Source: CBDFLA01 sp965248915 (lineage in GTDB: Bacteria; Pseudomonadota; Alphaproteobacteria; M2410). From it: DNA of 64,000 nt. The DNA lies in NCBI GenBank assembly GCA_965248915.1, contig OZ252216.1, positions 2,418,001 through 2,482,000 on the forward strand, in the 5' to 3' direction. The position numbers were made by a program, and so were the translations under genes. The notes beneath the pieces were generated by a model. It ran no database searches. It was not told the origin of the DNA and worked only from the letters and a program-made list of their open reading frames with translations. This document shows, in pieces, positions 9,642 to 18,720 of this stretch. How positions within the stretch are numbered: position 1 is the first letter of the stretch; each line of letters opens with the position of its first letter.

Positions 9642-9884
9642 ATGACCACAAAAGAAAATGTCGAGCATCGACTGGACGTGACCGGGCTCAAGTGTCCATT
9701 GCCGGTCCTTAGAGCTCAAAAAACGCTCCGCTCCATGGAACCCGGCAATGTCTTGGTTGTCAGCGCCACCGATCCAGTGTCTGCCATCGACATTCCTCAT
9801 TATTGCAATGAATCCGGCAATGAACTCCTAGATTCGGCACAAAACGGCGACATTCTAATCTTCCGGATTCGCAAATCCGCTTGA
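9642..9884 (+). CDS. TusA-like sulfurtransferase / sulfur carrier
   Basis: An 80-residue TusA-fold protein. The N-terminal GLKCPLPVLRAQKTL carries the defining CPxP motif with the sulfur-accepting Cys, followed by VLVVSATDPVSAIDIPHYC and a C-terminal strand. TusA-type proteins pass persulfide sulfur to acceptors in tRNA thiolation, molybdenum cofactor or sulfur-metabolism pathways. The ATG at 9642 is preferred because upstream in-frame codons fall inside the preceding gene. With the MOSC gene nearby it could belong to cofactor sulfuration, but this is inference. Confidence 0.88.
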   Translation: MTTKENVEHRLDVTGLKCPLPVLRAQKTLRSMEPGNVLVVSATDPVSAIDIPHYCNESGNELLDSAQNGDILIFRIRKSA

Positions 9885-9987
9885 GGAAATTCAGGCATTT
9901 CCCCTCACATTGGCATTTCCCCTCCCCTGTCTTATCGCTACACTGCTTTTCGCAGGGACAGGGCACGAATGAAGGGGAGAAGTTCGC

Positions 9988-11616
9988 ATGAAGACCTCTC
10001 GGTCGACCAATCTTTGGACCATTGGAGCGCTGTTGCTCGCGTTCACCATTTCATCTGTTCAAACCGCAGATGCCGAAACGCGGTTGATCTTGCATCGCGG
10101 CAATGTCGCCGAACCAGACACCCTCGATCCCCACAAAATGACAACGGTTTATGAAAACAGTATTGGGCGCGACCTGTTCCGCAGCCTAGTGACCCGCAAC
10201 GCTGAAGGGGACATTGTCCCTGGGCAAGCAGAGCGGTGGGACGTCAGTGAAGATGGATTGACCTATACATTTTACTTGCGCGAAAACTCGAAGTGGTCGG
10301 ACGGACACCCACTAACAGCTCAAGATTTTGTCGCGGGTTTTCAGCGCGTCTTTGATCCAAAAGTTGGGTCCCAAGCAGCTCCAATCCTTTTTATGATAGC
10401 TAACGGTGAAGAAGTAGTTTTCGGAAAGCTGCCGCTTGATGAACTCGGCGTCAAAGCCTTGGACGACATGACCGTGCAGATTAAACTTCGATATCCAAGT
10501 CCAACATTTCTCGAAATCATCAATGGACCGCGCGGATCCGCTCTTCCCCGCCATGTCTTTGCTGAGCACGGCAATCGTTGGGTCAAACCTGGCAACATGG
10601 TTTCAAATGGTGCATATTCATTGGTGTCGTGGCGACCAAACGCCAATATTCGATTGCAAAAGAATGAGCACTTCTTCGACGCTCACACCGTCGAACTCGA
10701 CGAAATCGTGTTTTATCCTACCGAAGATTACAGCGCCGCCGTGAAAAGGTTCCGTGCCGGCGAGCTCGACCTCAACACGCAAATTCCGACTCAACAGGTC
10801 CGGTTGCTTAAGAAGATTCTACCCGAATCCACTCGTATCACACCTGCACTATCTGTGACCTACATCATCATGAACCAAAAGGAAGCGCCGTTTGATGACG
10901 TGCGCGTGCGCGAGGCACTGTCGATATCAATCGACCGTGAACTGATCGCCAACAAGGTCATGCAGATGGGAGAGGTTCCTGCCTATCGGCTTACCCCTTA
11001 TGCGGTGAGCAATTATGACGGTCCGGAATTTCCGTTTAAAGACATGACCATGGACGAGCGTCGCCAAAGAGCCCGCGAATTGCTCACTGAGGCAGGCTTT
11101 GGTCCAGACAACCCTCTCAAATTTGAGTACCGCATTCGCGCTTCCGCAGATGGCAAGCGCCATGCCGTTGCTATTCAGAGCATGTGGAAAGCCGTGGGCG
11201 TTCAACCTCAAATCTTAGGAACCGAAATCAAGTCACATTACGCCGACTTAGGAGAACACAACTTCCAAGTCGCTGACGCAGGCTGGAGTTCACTCAATGC
11301 GCCGGAAGATTTTCTCTACCTCGCTCAAACCGAGGCCGGCGAACAAAACTACGGTCAGTATCACAGTGAAGAATTCGATGCCGCCGTCTTCGCAGCCCGC
11401 AACATCGCAGATATCGTGGAACGCAACAAGAAGATGGCGGAGGCCGAAGCAATTCTCCTACGGGACCACGGGATGATCCCTCTATACTTCGGAACAAACC
11501 GAAACCTTGTTGCTGAATACATGAACGGCTACCACGACAACACATCAAACACGCACGATTCCTACTACATGGAAATCGTTCAAGATTTGGGTAATGTACC
11601 AGGAGCGGCCAATTAG
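9988..11616 (+). CDS. Peptide/oligopeptide ABC transporter substrate-binding protein (SBP family 5)
   Basis: A 542-residue periplasmic binding protein of the OppA/DppA class. A Sec signal peptide occupies residues 1 to about 30, ending near TADA. The family blocks are GNVAEPDTLDPHKM, EDGLTYTFYLRENSKWSDGHPLTAQDF (begins near residue 88), DDVRVREALSISIDRELI and the C-terminal MIPLYFGTNRNLV. It probably binds peptides or similar compounds. No permease or ATPase genes are adjacent, so it must work with subunits encoded elsewhere. AAGGGGAGAAG precedes the ATG. It converges on the molybdenum hydroxylase operon. Confidence 0.92.
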   Translation: MKTSRSTNLWTIGALLLAFTISSVQTADAETRLILHRGNVAEPDTLDPHKMTTVYENSIGRDLFRSLVTRNAEGDIVPGQAERWDVSEDGLTYTFYLRENSKWSDGHPLTAQDFVAGFQRVFDPKVGSQAAPILFMIANGEEVVFGKLPLDELGVKALDDMTVQIKLRYPSPTFLEIINGPRGSALPRHVFAEHGNRWVKPGNMVSNGAYSLVSWRPNANIRLQKNEHFFDAHTVELDEIVFYPTEDYSAAVKRFRAGELDLNTQIPTQQVRLLKKILPESTRITPALSVTYIIMNQKEAPFDDVRVREALSISIDRELIANKVMQMGEVPAYRLTPYAVSNYDGPEFPFKDMTMDERRQRARELLTEAGFGPDNPLKFEYRIRASADGKRHAVAIQSMWKAVGVQPQILGTEIKSHYADLGEHNFQVADAGWSSLNAPEDFLYLAQTEAGEQNYGQYHSEEFDAAVFAARNIADIVERNKKMAEAEAILLRDHGMIPLYFGTNRNLVAEYMNGYHDNTSNTHDSYYMEIVQDLGNVPGAAN

Positions 11617-11623
11617 CAACGAC

Positions 11624-12418
11624 TTACGCGCAGGCAGCCACAGCTCTCTTCGCCATAACCGCAACTAAATTGGCGCGGTACGCGGCACTGCCGTGAAGGT
11701 CTGAAATCAGATCATCCGCAGGTACGTCAATGCCCGCAAGCGCGTCAACGGCGAAGTTGGCAGAGAGTGCTTTTTCCATAGCCTCAATTCGGAACACGCA
11801 AGAACCGGCCCCAGTTACAGCAACGCATACGTCGCCCCCATGCTTTGCGACGAACACGCCAGCCATGGCATATCGCGAGGCGGGATTTGGAAATTTCATG
11901 TATGCCGCCGTCTCAGGCACAGAGAACTGAACACATTTCACTATTTCATCTTCTGACAATGCTGTTTCAAACATACCTGTGAAAAAATCTTCAGCCGAAA
12001 TCTCGCGCTCCGTCGTAACCACAGTGCCGTTGAGCGCCACCACAGCCGCTGGGTAGTCAGCGGCAGGGTCATTGTTAGAAATCGATCCGCCCAATGTACC
12101 GCGGTGGCGAACATGCGGGTCGCCAATCTCTCCCGCCAATTCTGCAAGGGCTGGAATCTTTTCCTGGACCAAAGAGGACGTGTGAACCGACGCATGAGTT
12201 TGCCCAGCGCCTATGCTCACGCGGTCCCCAACCATCTCAATTCCATGAAGCTCATCAAGCTTGCCGATATCGATAACATCTGACGGCATTGCCAAACGTT
12301 GCTTCAGCGTCGGGATGAGCGTCTGCCCGCCTGCCATGAGCTTGGGGTCATCTGATGATCCAAGCAGCGCTTTGGCTTCCAAGAGATTCTTCGCAGATTT
12401 GTAATTGAATTCATACAT
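11624..12418 (-). CDS. FAD-binding subunit of xanthine dehydrogenase/CO dehydrogenase family enzyme (CoxM-like)
   Basis: A 264-residue medium subunit. The FAD pyrophosphate loops AGGQTLIP and GTLGGSISNNDPAADYPAA are both present, typical of CoxM/XdhB. It mediates electron flow between the [2Fe-2S] clusters and the acceptor. It is the third and last gene of a small-large-medium operon on this strand (14802, 12431, 11624), with 12 bases from the large-subunit stop. AAGGAAATC precedes the ATG. Confidence 0.92.
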   Translation of the reverse strand: MYEFNYKSAKNLLEAKALLGSSDDPKLMAGGQTLIPTLKQRLAMPSDVIDIGKLDELHGIEMVGDRVSIGAGQTHASVHTSSLVQEKIPALAELAGEIGDPHVRHRGTLGGSISNNDPAADYPAAVVALNGTVVTTEREISAEDFFTGMFETALSEDEIVKCVQFSVPETAAYMKFPNPASRYAMAGVFVAKHGGDVCVAVTGAGSCVFRIEAMEKALSANFAVDALAGIDVPADDLISDLHGSAAYRANLVAVMAKRAVAACA

Positions 12419-12430
12419 CTTGTGATTTCC

Positions 12431-14797
12431 TTAGGCCGCTTTGTCTTTGTTCTGAATGGCTTCCCACACACGGTAAGGTGTGGCAGGCATCGCAATGTCG
12501 GTGCCAATCGCATCGATAACCGCGTTGATGACAGCAGGCGGCGACCCGATGGCCCCCGCTTCCCCGCACCCCTTGATCCCGAGAGGGTTGGAGGGGCACT
12601 CCGTCACCGTCATATCAATCTTGTAGGACGGTACATCATCAGCCCGCGGCATCGCATAATCCATGTAAGACCCTGTGATCAACTGGCCGCTATCAGGATC
12701 ATAAACGCCGTGCTCAAGCAGCGCCTGGCCAATGCCTTGCGTGAGACCACCTTGCACCTGTCCTTCAACGATCATCGGGTTGATCACCGTGCCGAAATCA
12801 TCCACCGCCACGAAATTCACAATCTCTGTCACACCGGTATCAGGATCGATCTCTACTTCACAGATGTGGCACCCAGCCGGGAATGTAAAGTTTTCAGGAT
12901 CATAAAAGCTCTTCTCCACAAGACCTGGTTCAAGTTCTTCTGAGGGCAAGTTATGGGCCATATAAGCAGCCAGCGACACTTCCCCGAACTGCAGTGTCTC
13001 ATTCGTACCAGGCGCCGAGAAAATGCCGTCGGAAAACTCGACCGTATCGGTTGGAGCATCGAGTAAGTGCGCCGCAATACGTTTGGCCTTCACAACAACT
13101 TTCTCGCAAGCCCTTTCGATCGCTGACATGCCCACCGCACCAGACCGCGACCCATAGGTCCCCATGCCAAACTGCACTTTGTCGGTATCACCGTGAACAA
13201 CTTCAATGTCTTCAATCGGGATCCCAAAACGGTCCGACACGAGTTGAGCAAATGTCGTCTCATGACCCTGACCATGACTGTGGGATCCTGTCAGGACTTC
13301 CACATTGCCTGTCGGGTTCACGCGAACCTCAGCAGATTCCCACAAACCAACACCGGCGCCAAGAGAACCTACCGCCTGACTGGGCGCAATACCGCAGGCT
13401 TCGATATAGGCTGACAATCCAATACCGCGAAGCTTGCCCCTCGAGGCGGCCTCTGACCGTCGTGTTTCAAAAGATTGGTACTCAGAGAGTTCGAGTGCCT
13501 TTGCCATAGAGGGCTCATATCCACCGATGTCATAGGTCATAATCACCGGCGTTTCATGAGGAAACTCGGTGATAAAGTTTCGGTGGCGAATTTCAACCGG
13601 CCCCAGGCCAGTTTCTCTGGCAGCCTTTTCGACCAACCGCTCAAGCAGATACGTCGCTTCCGGTCGACCCGCCCCGCGGTACGCATCCACCGGAGCCGTA
13701 TGCGTATAGACAGCATCAACCTCACAGTAGATCGCCGGCAGATTGTATTGACCGGAAAGCAGAGTGCCATAGAGATATGTCGGAACGGATGACGCGAAAG
13801 TCGATAGATAAGCGCCCATGTTCGCCTTCGTCTTAACACGAAGGCCTAAGAACTTCCCGTCCTTGTTCATCGCCAGTTCTGCCCGACTGATGTGATCGCG
13901 TCCATGCGCATCACACAAAAAAGCCTCTGATCTATCACCGGTCCACTTCACCGGGCGCCCAATTTTCTTCGAGGCCCAGACACACACGGTTTCTTCGGCA
14001 TAGATGAAGATCTTTGATCCAAACCCGCCACCAACATCCGGCGCGATAACGCGCAGCTTGTGTTCCGGCGCAACGCCGATAAATGCCGACAGGACCAAGC
14101 GGGCCACATGCGGGTTTTGACTGGTCGTGTAGAGCGTGTAATCCTCCGTCCCAACATCATAGACGCCGATGGCTGCGCGCGGTTCCATAGCATTGGGGAT
14201 CAAGCGATTGTTGGTGAGATCGATTTCACACACTTGATCGGCTTTGGCAAAAGCCTCGTCTGTCGCTTGTTTGTCGCCAAGCTCCCACTCATAGACAGTA
14301 TTGTTTGGCGCCACGTCATGAACCTGCGGTGCGTCGCCGGCTTGCGCGCTCCCAAGATCAACAACAGATGGCAATATGTCGTAGTCAACAGCGACAGCTT
14401 CGGCCCCGTCTCGTGCCTGAGCAAGTGTTTCCGCAACGACAATGGCCACATGGTCACCCACATAGCGAACCGTATCAACGGCGAGTGCCGGGTGGACCCC
14501 AGCATTCATTTCACTGCCATCTTTTGAATGGATCATCCAACCGCAAATCAGGCCACCGATTTCGTCGGCGGCAAGTTCTTTGCCGTCTAAAACCGCGATG
14601 ACACCTGGCAAGGCTAAGGCCGGTGACTTGTCGAGGGACTTGATCGTCGCATGCGCATGCGGCGAGCGAACGAAATAGGCGTAAGTTTGGCCCGTGTGAT
14701 TGATGTCATCGGTGTATCGGCCATGGCCGGTGATAAATCTCTTGTCCTCTTTGCGACGGACAGGCTCACCAATTTTTGTGCGGGTGGCGGATGTCAT
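12431..14797 (-). CDS. Molybdopterin-binding large subunit, xanthine dehydrogenase/aldehyde oxidase family (CoxL form II-like)
   Basis: A 788-residue catalytic subunit. N-terminal hammerhead domain from about residue 19, with GEPVRRKEDKRFITGHGRY; the molybdenum-cofactor domain follows. The active-site loop reads AYRGAGR (in VDAYRGAGRPEATY), the form II motif, not the AYXCSFR loop of true aerobic CO dehydrogenase. GGGFGSK, SHSHGQGHETT and GCGEAGAIGSPPA are the cofactor-binding blocks, the last containing the expected catalytic Glu. It should hydroxylate a carbon next to a heteroatom or an aldehyde, with substrate unknown. No maturation genes (coxDEF, xdhC) are nearby. Confidence 0.93.
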   Translation of the reverse strand: MTSATRTKIGEPVRRKEDKRFITGHGRYTDDINHTGQTYAYFVRSPHAHATIKSLDKSPALALPGVIAVLDGKELAADEIGGLICGWMIHSKDGSEMNAGVHPALAVDTVRYVGDHVAIVVAETLAQARDGAEAVAVDYDILPSVVDLGSAQAGDAPQVHDVAPNNTVYEWELGDKQATDEAFAKADQVCEIDLTNNRLIPNAMEPRAAIGVYDVGTEDYTLYTTSQNPHVARLVLSAFIGVAPEHKLRVIAPDVGGGFGSKIFIYAEETVCVWASKKIGRPVKWTGDRSEAFLCDAHGRDHISRAELAMNKDGKFLGLRVKTKANMGAYLSTFASSVPTYLYGTLLSGQYNLPAIYCEVDAVYTHTAPVDAYRGAGRPEATYLLERLVEKAARETGLGPVEIRHRNFITEFPHETPVIMTYDIGGYEPSMAKALELSEYQSFETRRSEAASRGKLRGIGLSAYIEACGIAPSQAVGSLGAGVGLWESAEVRVNPTGNVEVLTGSHSHGQGHETTFAQLVSDRFGIPIEDIEVVHGDTDKVQFGMGTYGSRSGAVGMSAIERACEKVVVKAKRIAAHLLDAPTDTVEFSDGIFSAPGTNETLQFGEVSLAAYMAHNLPSEELEPGLVEKSFYDPENFTFPAGCHICEVEIDPDTGVTEIVNFVAVDDFGTVINPMIVEGQVQGGLTQGIGQALLEHGVYDPDSGQLITGSYMDYAMPRADDVPSYKIDMTVTECPSNPLGIKGCGEAGAIGSPPAVINAVIDAIGTDIAMPATPYRVWEAIQNKDKAA

Positions 14798-14801
14798 GAT
14801 G

Positions 14802-15269
14802 TCATCCCTTCATCTGTTCGGAAGCATCCAGAATTGCTTTGACGATGTTTTGATATCCCGTACATCGACAGATGTTACCTTCAAGCTCACTGCGCACTGT
14901 CGCTTCGTCGAGGTCAGGAATGCGGCGGATCATGTCAACGCTCGACATAATCATGCCTGGCGTACAAAACCCGCATTGCAGTCCATGATGCTCGCGAAAC
15001 GCCTCTTGAACCGGGTGCAACTCTCCGTCTTTTGCCAGACCTTCGATGGTGGTGACATCGGCGCCCTCAGCCTGAACCGCCAACATGGTGCACGATTTAA
15101 TGGCCTCTCCTTCAACGTGAACGACGCAGGCGCCGCATTGACTCGTATCGCACCCAATATGGGTTCCAGTGAGGTGCGCTTTTTGGCGAATAAACTCCAC
15201 AAGAAGGGTGCGATCCTCAACATCTGCGCTCTTGAGTTCGCCATTGATGGTCATCGAAACGGTTGGCAT
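14802..15269 (-). CDS. [2Fe-2S] small subunit of xanthine dehydrogenase/CO dehydrogenase family enzyme (CoxS-like)
   Basis: A 155-residue ferredoxin-like subunit with two [2Fe-2S] sites: the plant-type cluster ligands in CDTSQCGACVVH plus a later Cys in IKSCTML, and the all-alpha cluster in CGFCTPGM and ICRCTGYQN. It carries electrons from the molybdenum site to the FAD subunit. First gene of the operon; its stop lies 4 bases before the large-subunit ATG. AAAGGTACGGGT precedes its own ATG. Confidence 0.93.
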   Translation of the reverse strand: MPTVSMTINGELKSADVEDRTLLVEFIRQKAHLTGTHIGCDTSQCGACVVHVEGEAIKSCTMLAVQAEGADVTTIEGLAKDGELHPVQEAFREHHGLQCGFCTPGMIMSSVDMIRRIPDLDEATVRSELEGNICRCTGYQNIVKAILDASEQMKG

Positions 15270-15436
15270 ACCCGTACCTTTCCTCTATCGCGTCGCCTCA
15301 GCTGGACGAAAATGATCTGAATCTCAAAACCCGAAACATTGCGGTCCAAATGTCATGACCTGGCCGCAGCCTCCATTTGAATGGTAGCTCGGCTATCGCC
15401 TGTCGGCAACCGCAGATAGGACGGGATTTCCTCAAC

Positions 15437-16750
15437 TCAAGGCTCATTGCGCTCGGCGATCTCCTTCGATTCACGCTCCGCATACCCATAGATACCTTTC
15501 GCCATGAGGGACAATTCCACTTTGCGTCTGGCCCGGTAAATTTCCGAGCGCGCGCCTTGCGCTTCCTTGTTTTCCGGCTCGCACAATGTCGCCATCTCGA
15601 CCAGGTGACATGAAAGTCGGAAATCACCCTCTTCCGCCAAGACACGTGCCCTGTCGATCAGATTGGGGACACCACCAGCCAACGCCGCTACTTCGGAAGC
15701 CAATGCAGATTCACGCGCCGGCTTGAGATTTGCTGGATTGCCATCGTACCAGCCACCGTAAAGCCGCCAGATATTGTTCACGATGAACTCCGGTTCATCG
15801 TAAGTTGGTCGCAAATAAGGCTTTTCAAGCAAATGTTCCGGCACGCTCACTTCATGCACCAGCGTGTCGAGACGTGCGCCTTCATTCATCATGCGCACAC
15901 ACTGTTCCACAATGCACTCGAGCGAAGTTGCCATATCATCAAGCACCATGGCGACGCGGTCTTTACCGCCGATAGGAAGCCCATGCGCAGGAAGGATCAA
16001 CTCTGCACCGCAAGCTGTCATTTCTCGCAGCGCATGTGCCCACTCCAAAGGATAGCGCTGAACCTTTTGCGGATTCCCCGCATTGGGAAAACACCAAATC
16101 ATAAAATCACCAGCACAAATGGCTTTGCGTTCCGGAATCCATGCCCACAAATGGTCGTCCGTTTCCCCGCGCGCATGACGCATCTCGAACGTGTCATCAC
16201 CCACGCGAACAGCTAGCTTTTCTTGAAAAGTTGTGTCCGGATAGACCCATCGTTTTGGACCAAAGCGTGTAAACTTCAACTCACCTTCGCCGTCACCGCC
16301 AACAAGGCTCGCCGCACCGGCACCAAACTGCCTAGCATTGATCGTGGCATTGTAGCCCGCCGTCATGTCATAGCGATCAAACCGCGGCCGCACATTTTCA
16401 TGACCCACAACACGCGGCTTCGGCGATCCTGCATTGCGCGCTTCATCTAAGAATGCCGCCGCGCCACCGACGTGATCCACATGACCATGAGTAAAGGCAA
16501 TTGTATTAATCGGTTCATCAGACCAAGTGCGTAAGTTTTTCAAGATACCATCGGCAAAAGACTCAAGACTTGTATCAAACAACACCAATCCATCACCGGT
16601 CTTGAATGTGACCACATGCGAGAAGGCTTCAACAACAGAAATGCCTTCAGCCACTTCCGACAATTCTGTCGTCACACGATTGACTGACTGCGGTCCTTCG
16701 TAGACACCTTCATCAATGTACCGCGAAGAGAGCGCCAAGAGATCTGCCAT
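15437..16750 (-). CDS. Metallo-beta-lactamase-fold hydrolase, alkyl sulfatase-like
   Basis: A 437-residue MBL-fold protein. The metal motif FTHGHVDHVGG (about residues 86-96) corresponds to HxHxDH, and later ligands are expected in ARGETDDH and LPAHGLPIGG. A helical region after about residue 270 resembles the alkyl sulfatase dimerisation domain, with VNNIWRLYGGWYDGNPANL. It may act on sulfate esters or other esters; activity is uncertain because it lacks the C-terminal SCP2-like domain of full SdsA1 enzymes. The ATG at 16750 has GAGGAGG in front, preferred over an earlier in-frame codon. It is divergent from the SMP-30 gene. Confidence 0.87.
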   Translation of the reverse strand: MADLLALSSRYIDEGVYEGPQSVNRVTTELSEVAEGISVVEAFSHVVTFKTGDGLVLFDTSLESFADGILKNLRTWSDEPINTIAFTHGHVDHVGGAAAFLDEARNAGSPKPRVVGHENVRPRFDRYDMTAGYNATINARQFGAGAASLVGGDGEGELKFTRFGPKRWVYPDTTFQEKLAVRVGDDTFEMRHARGETDDHLWAWIPERKAICAGDFMIWCFPNAGNPQKVQRYPLEWAHALREMTACGAELILPAHGLPIGGKDRVAMVLDDMATSLECIVEQCVRMMNEGARLDTLVHEVSVPEHLLEKPYLRPTYDEPEFIVNNIWRLYGGWYDGNPANLKPARESALASEVAALAGGVPNLIDRARVLAEEGDFRLSCHLVEMATLCEPENKEAQGARSEIYRARRKVELSLMAKGIYGYAERESKEIAERNEP

Positions 16751-16883
16751 CGTATCCTCCTCATGTTTCTTATTGCATTCAGTCTGCCACGATCTAAACG
16801 CAGATAAAACCGCCATTCAATCAATTACAATTTGCACCTCGGACGTGACTTCTTTACCCTCAAAAGAAAACGGAGGAATCGAC

Positions 16884-17729
16884 ATGGGTGAATTCGAAAC
16901 ACTGATTGATGGACTAATTTTCCCAGAAGGCCCGCGGTGGCACGAGGACCGCCTGTGGTTTTCGGACATGCATGATCAAAAGGTGCTGGCCGTTGACCTT
17001 GAAGGAAATGTCGAAACCATGGTTGAAACCCCAAATCAATGTTCAGGTATTGGCTGGACCCCGCAAGGCGACCTTCTTATCGTCTCCATGGATGATCGTT
17101 GCTTACTTCGCCAACGAGACGGGAAATTGGAGAGATTCGCTGACCTCTCGCAGATCGCAACTTTTCACTGCAACGATATGGTGGTGGACAATAAGGGGCG
17201 CGCCTATGTCGGAAATTTTGGCTTCGAAATCCATTGCGACACCCCCCAGATCTTGGCAGCCAAACTTGCTTTCGTTGACGAAAACGGTAAGGCCTCCGTG
17301 GCGGCAGAAGAAATGATGTTTCCCAATGGCAGCGTCATCACGCCGAACGGCAAGACCCTCATCGTGGGCGAGACTTGGGGTGCTCGCCTCACTGCATTCG
17401 ACATTGCCGAAAACGGTGGTTTATCCAACCGCCGCATCTGGGCCGAAACCGCCCCAGCCGTTCCAGACGGCATCACACTGGATGCGGAGGGTGGCATATG
17501 GATTGCATCGCCAACAACCCAGGATGTCCGGCGTTATATGCGTGGCGGCGAAATGACCGACCAAATCAAAGTCTCAACCAATGCCTTTGCCTGCATGCTT
17601 GGCGGCCCAGACGGACGGACGCTTTTCGCGCTCACCTCTGAAGACTCAGATCCACGCACGATTCAGGGAAAACGAACCGCCAAAATTGAAATGACCAAGG
17701 TTGAGCACCCACATGCAGGCTTGCCTTGA
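16884..17729 (+). CDS. SMP-30/gluconolactonase/LRE family protein
   Basis: A 281-residue six-bladed beta-propeller of the SMP-30 family. FPEGPRWHEDRLWFSDMH contains the conserved metal-binding Glu, FHCNDMVVDNKGRAYVGNFGF the Asn/Asp pair, and PDGITLDAEGGIWIA the last metal aspartate. These are Ca- or Zn-dependent lactonases that open sugar or other lactones. CGGAGGAATC places the start at 16884; the longer upstream reading frame runs into the divergent gene. The aldo/keto reductase gene begins 49 bases downstream on the same strand, consistent with a small carbohydrate or lactone pathway. Confidence 0.9.
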   Translation: MGEFETLIDGLIFPEGPRWHEDRLWFSDMHDQKVLAVDLEGNVETMVETPNQCSGIGWTPQGDLLIVSMDDRCLLRQRDGKLERFADLSQIATFHCNDMVVDNKGRAYVGNFGFEIHCDTPQILAAKLAFVDENGKASVAAEEMMFPNGSVITPNGKTLIVGETWGARLTAFDIAENGGLSNRRIWAETAPAVPDGITLDAEGGIWIASPTTQDVRRYMRGGEMTDQIKVSTNAFACMLGGPDGRTLFALTSEDSDPRTIQGKRTAKIEMTKVEHPHAGLP

Positions 17730-17778
17730 TCAAACCGCGCGTTAAATTCAAGTGAGTCTCATCACGGAGTACATCAAA

Positions 17779-18720
17779 ATGGAATTCAAAACGCTTGGAC
17801 GGTCGGGCTTGAAGGTCTCGATTGCCGGTCTCGGTTGCAACAATTTCGGCGCCAAATGCGACCAGTCGGAAAGTGCCGCCATTGTTCACCGGGCCATCGA
17901 CGAGGGCCTGACCCTCTTCGATACCGCGGACATGTACTCCAAGGGAACGTCTGAGGAGTACTTGGGAAAAGCACTCAAGGGAAACCGACACGAAGTCGTT
18001 ATCGCAACGAAGTTCCGGATTGCCATGGAGGAAAACCCCTACATGCAAGGTGCCTCTCGCAAGTACATCACGTACGCCGTCGAGCAGAGTCTCAAACGCC
18101 TTGGGACAGACTACATTGACCTCTACCAGATTCATTTTCCCGATGAAGAAACACCCATTGAAGAAACGCTGGATGCTCTGAACGATTTGGTGCGTGCTGG
18201 GAAAGTCCGTTACATCGGTTGTTCAAATTTCGCCGGCTGGCAATTGGTCGAAGCCAACCGCATCGCGCACGAAAAAGGGTTGACTGAGTTCATCTCTGCG
18301 CAAAACCACTACAGCCTTCTCGAGCGATCCATCGAAACTGAGCTGGTGCCAGCAGCCCGCGCCTATGGTGTTGGCATCCTCCCCTATTTTCCCCTCGCCT
18401 GCGGCATGCTCACAGGTAAGTATCAACGCGATGTCGCCAAGCCAAACAACTCGCGCCTCGCTCTTCGCGAGAACTTGTGGGACATGTTTGCCACCGATGC
18501 CAATTTCGACATCGTCGAGAAGTTGGAAAAATTCGCCAAATCCCGAGACAAAACGATCCTGGATGTCGCCATGGGTTGGCTTGCCAGTCAGGACTATATT
18601 GGCAGCGTGATTGCTGGCGCGACAACGCCAGATCAAGTCAGCGCCAACATCGCTTCCGCGAACTGGGTATTGTCTGACGAAGAAAAGGAAGAAGTGTCTC
18701 TGCTAGCTCTTAAGCTCTAA
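17779..18720 (+). CDS. Aldo/keto reductase
   Basis: A 313-residue NADPH-dependent (alpha/beta)8-barrel oxidoreductase. LFDTADMYSKGTSEEYLGKA holds the catalytic Asp/Tyr pair, VIATKF the Lys, and DLYQIHFPD the His; GCSNFAGWQ and the C-terminal SVIAGATTPDQV match the cofactor site of the YajO/Tas-like group. It reduces aldehydes or ketones. Start at the ATG at 17779, preceded by CACGGAG; an upstream GTG at 17752 is less convincing. The stop overlaps by four bases the stop of the convergent CMD gene. Confidence 0.92.
   Translation: MEFKTLGRSGLKVSIAGLGCNNFGAKCDQSESAAIVHRAIDEGLTLFDTADMYSKGTSEEYLGKALKGNRHEVVIATKFRIAMEENPYMQGASRKYITYAVEQSLKRLGTDYIDLYQIHFPDEETPIEETLDALNDLVRAGKVRYIGCSNFAGWQLVEANRIAHEKGLTEFISAQNHYSLLERSIETELVPAARAYGVGILPYFPLACGMLTGKYQRDVAKPNNSRLALRENLWDMFATDANFDIVEKLEKFAKSRDKTILDVAMGWLASQDYIGSVIAGATTPDQVSANIASANWVLSDEEKEEVSLLALKL

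Noticed and set aside
12994..13509. Long open frame opposite the molybdenum hydroxylase large subunit
   Set aside because: It lies wholly inside a strongly supported gene on the other strand; amino-acid content is unlike a protein and no motif is present.
14700..15320. Plus-strand open frame of about 200 codons over the CoxS gene
   Set aside because: It is the complement of the CoxS and CoxL coding regions, both of which carry clear cofactor motifs; no independent start signal.
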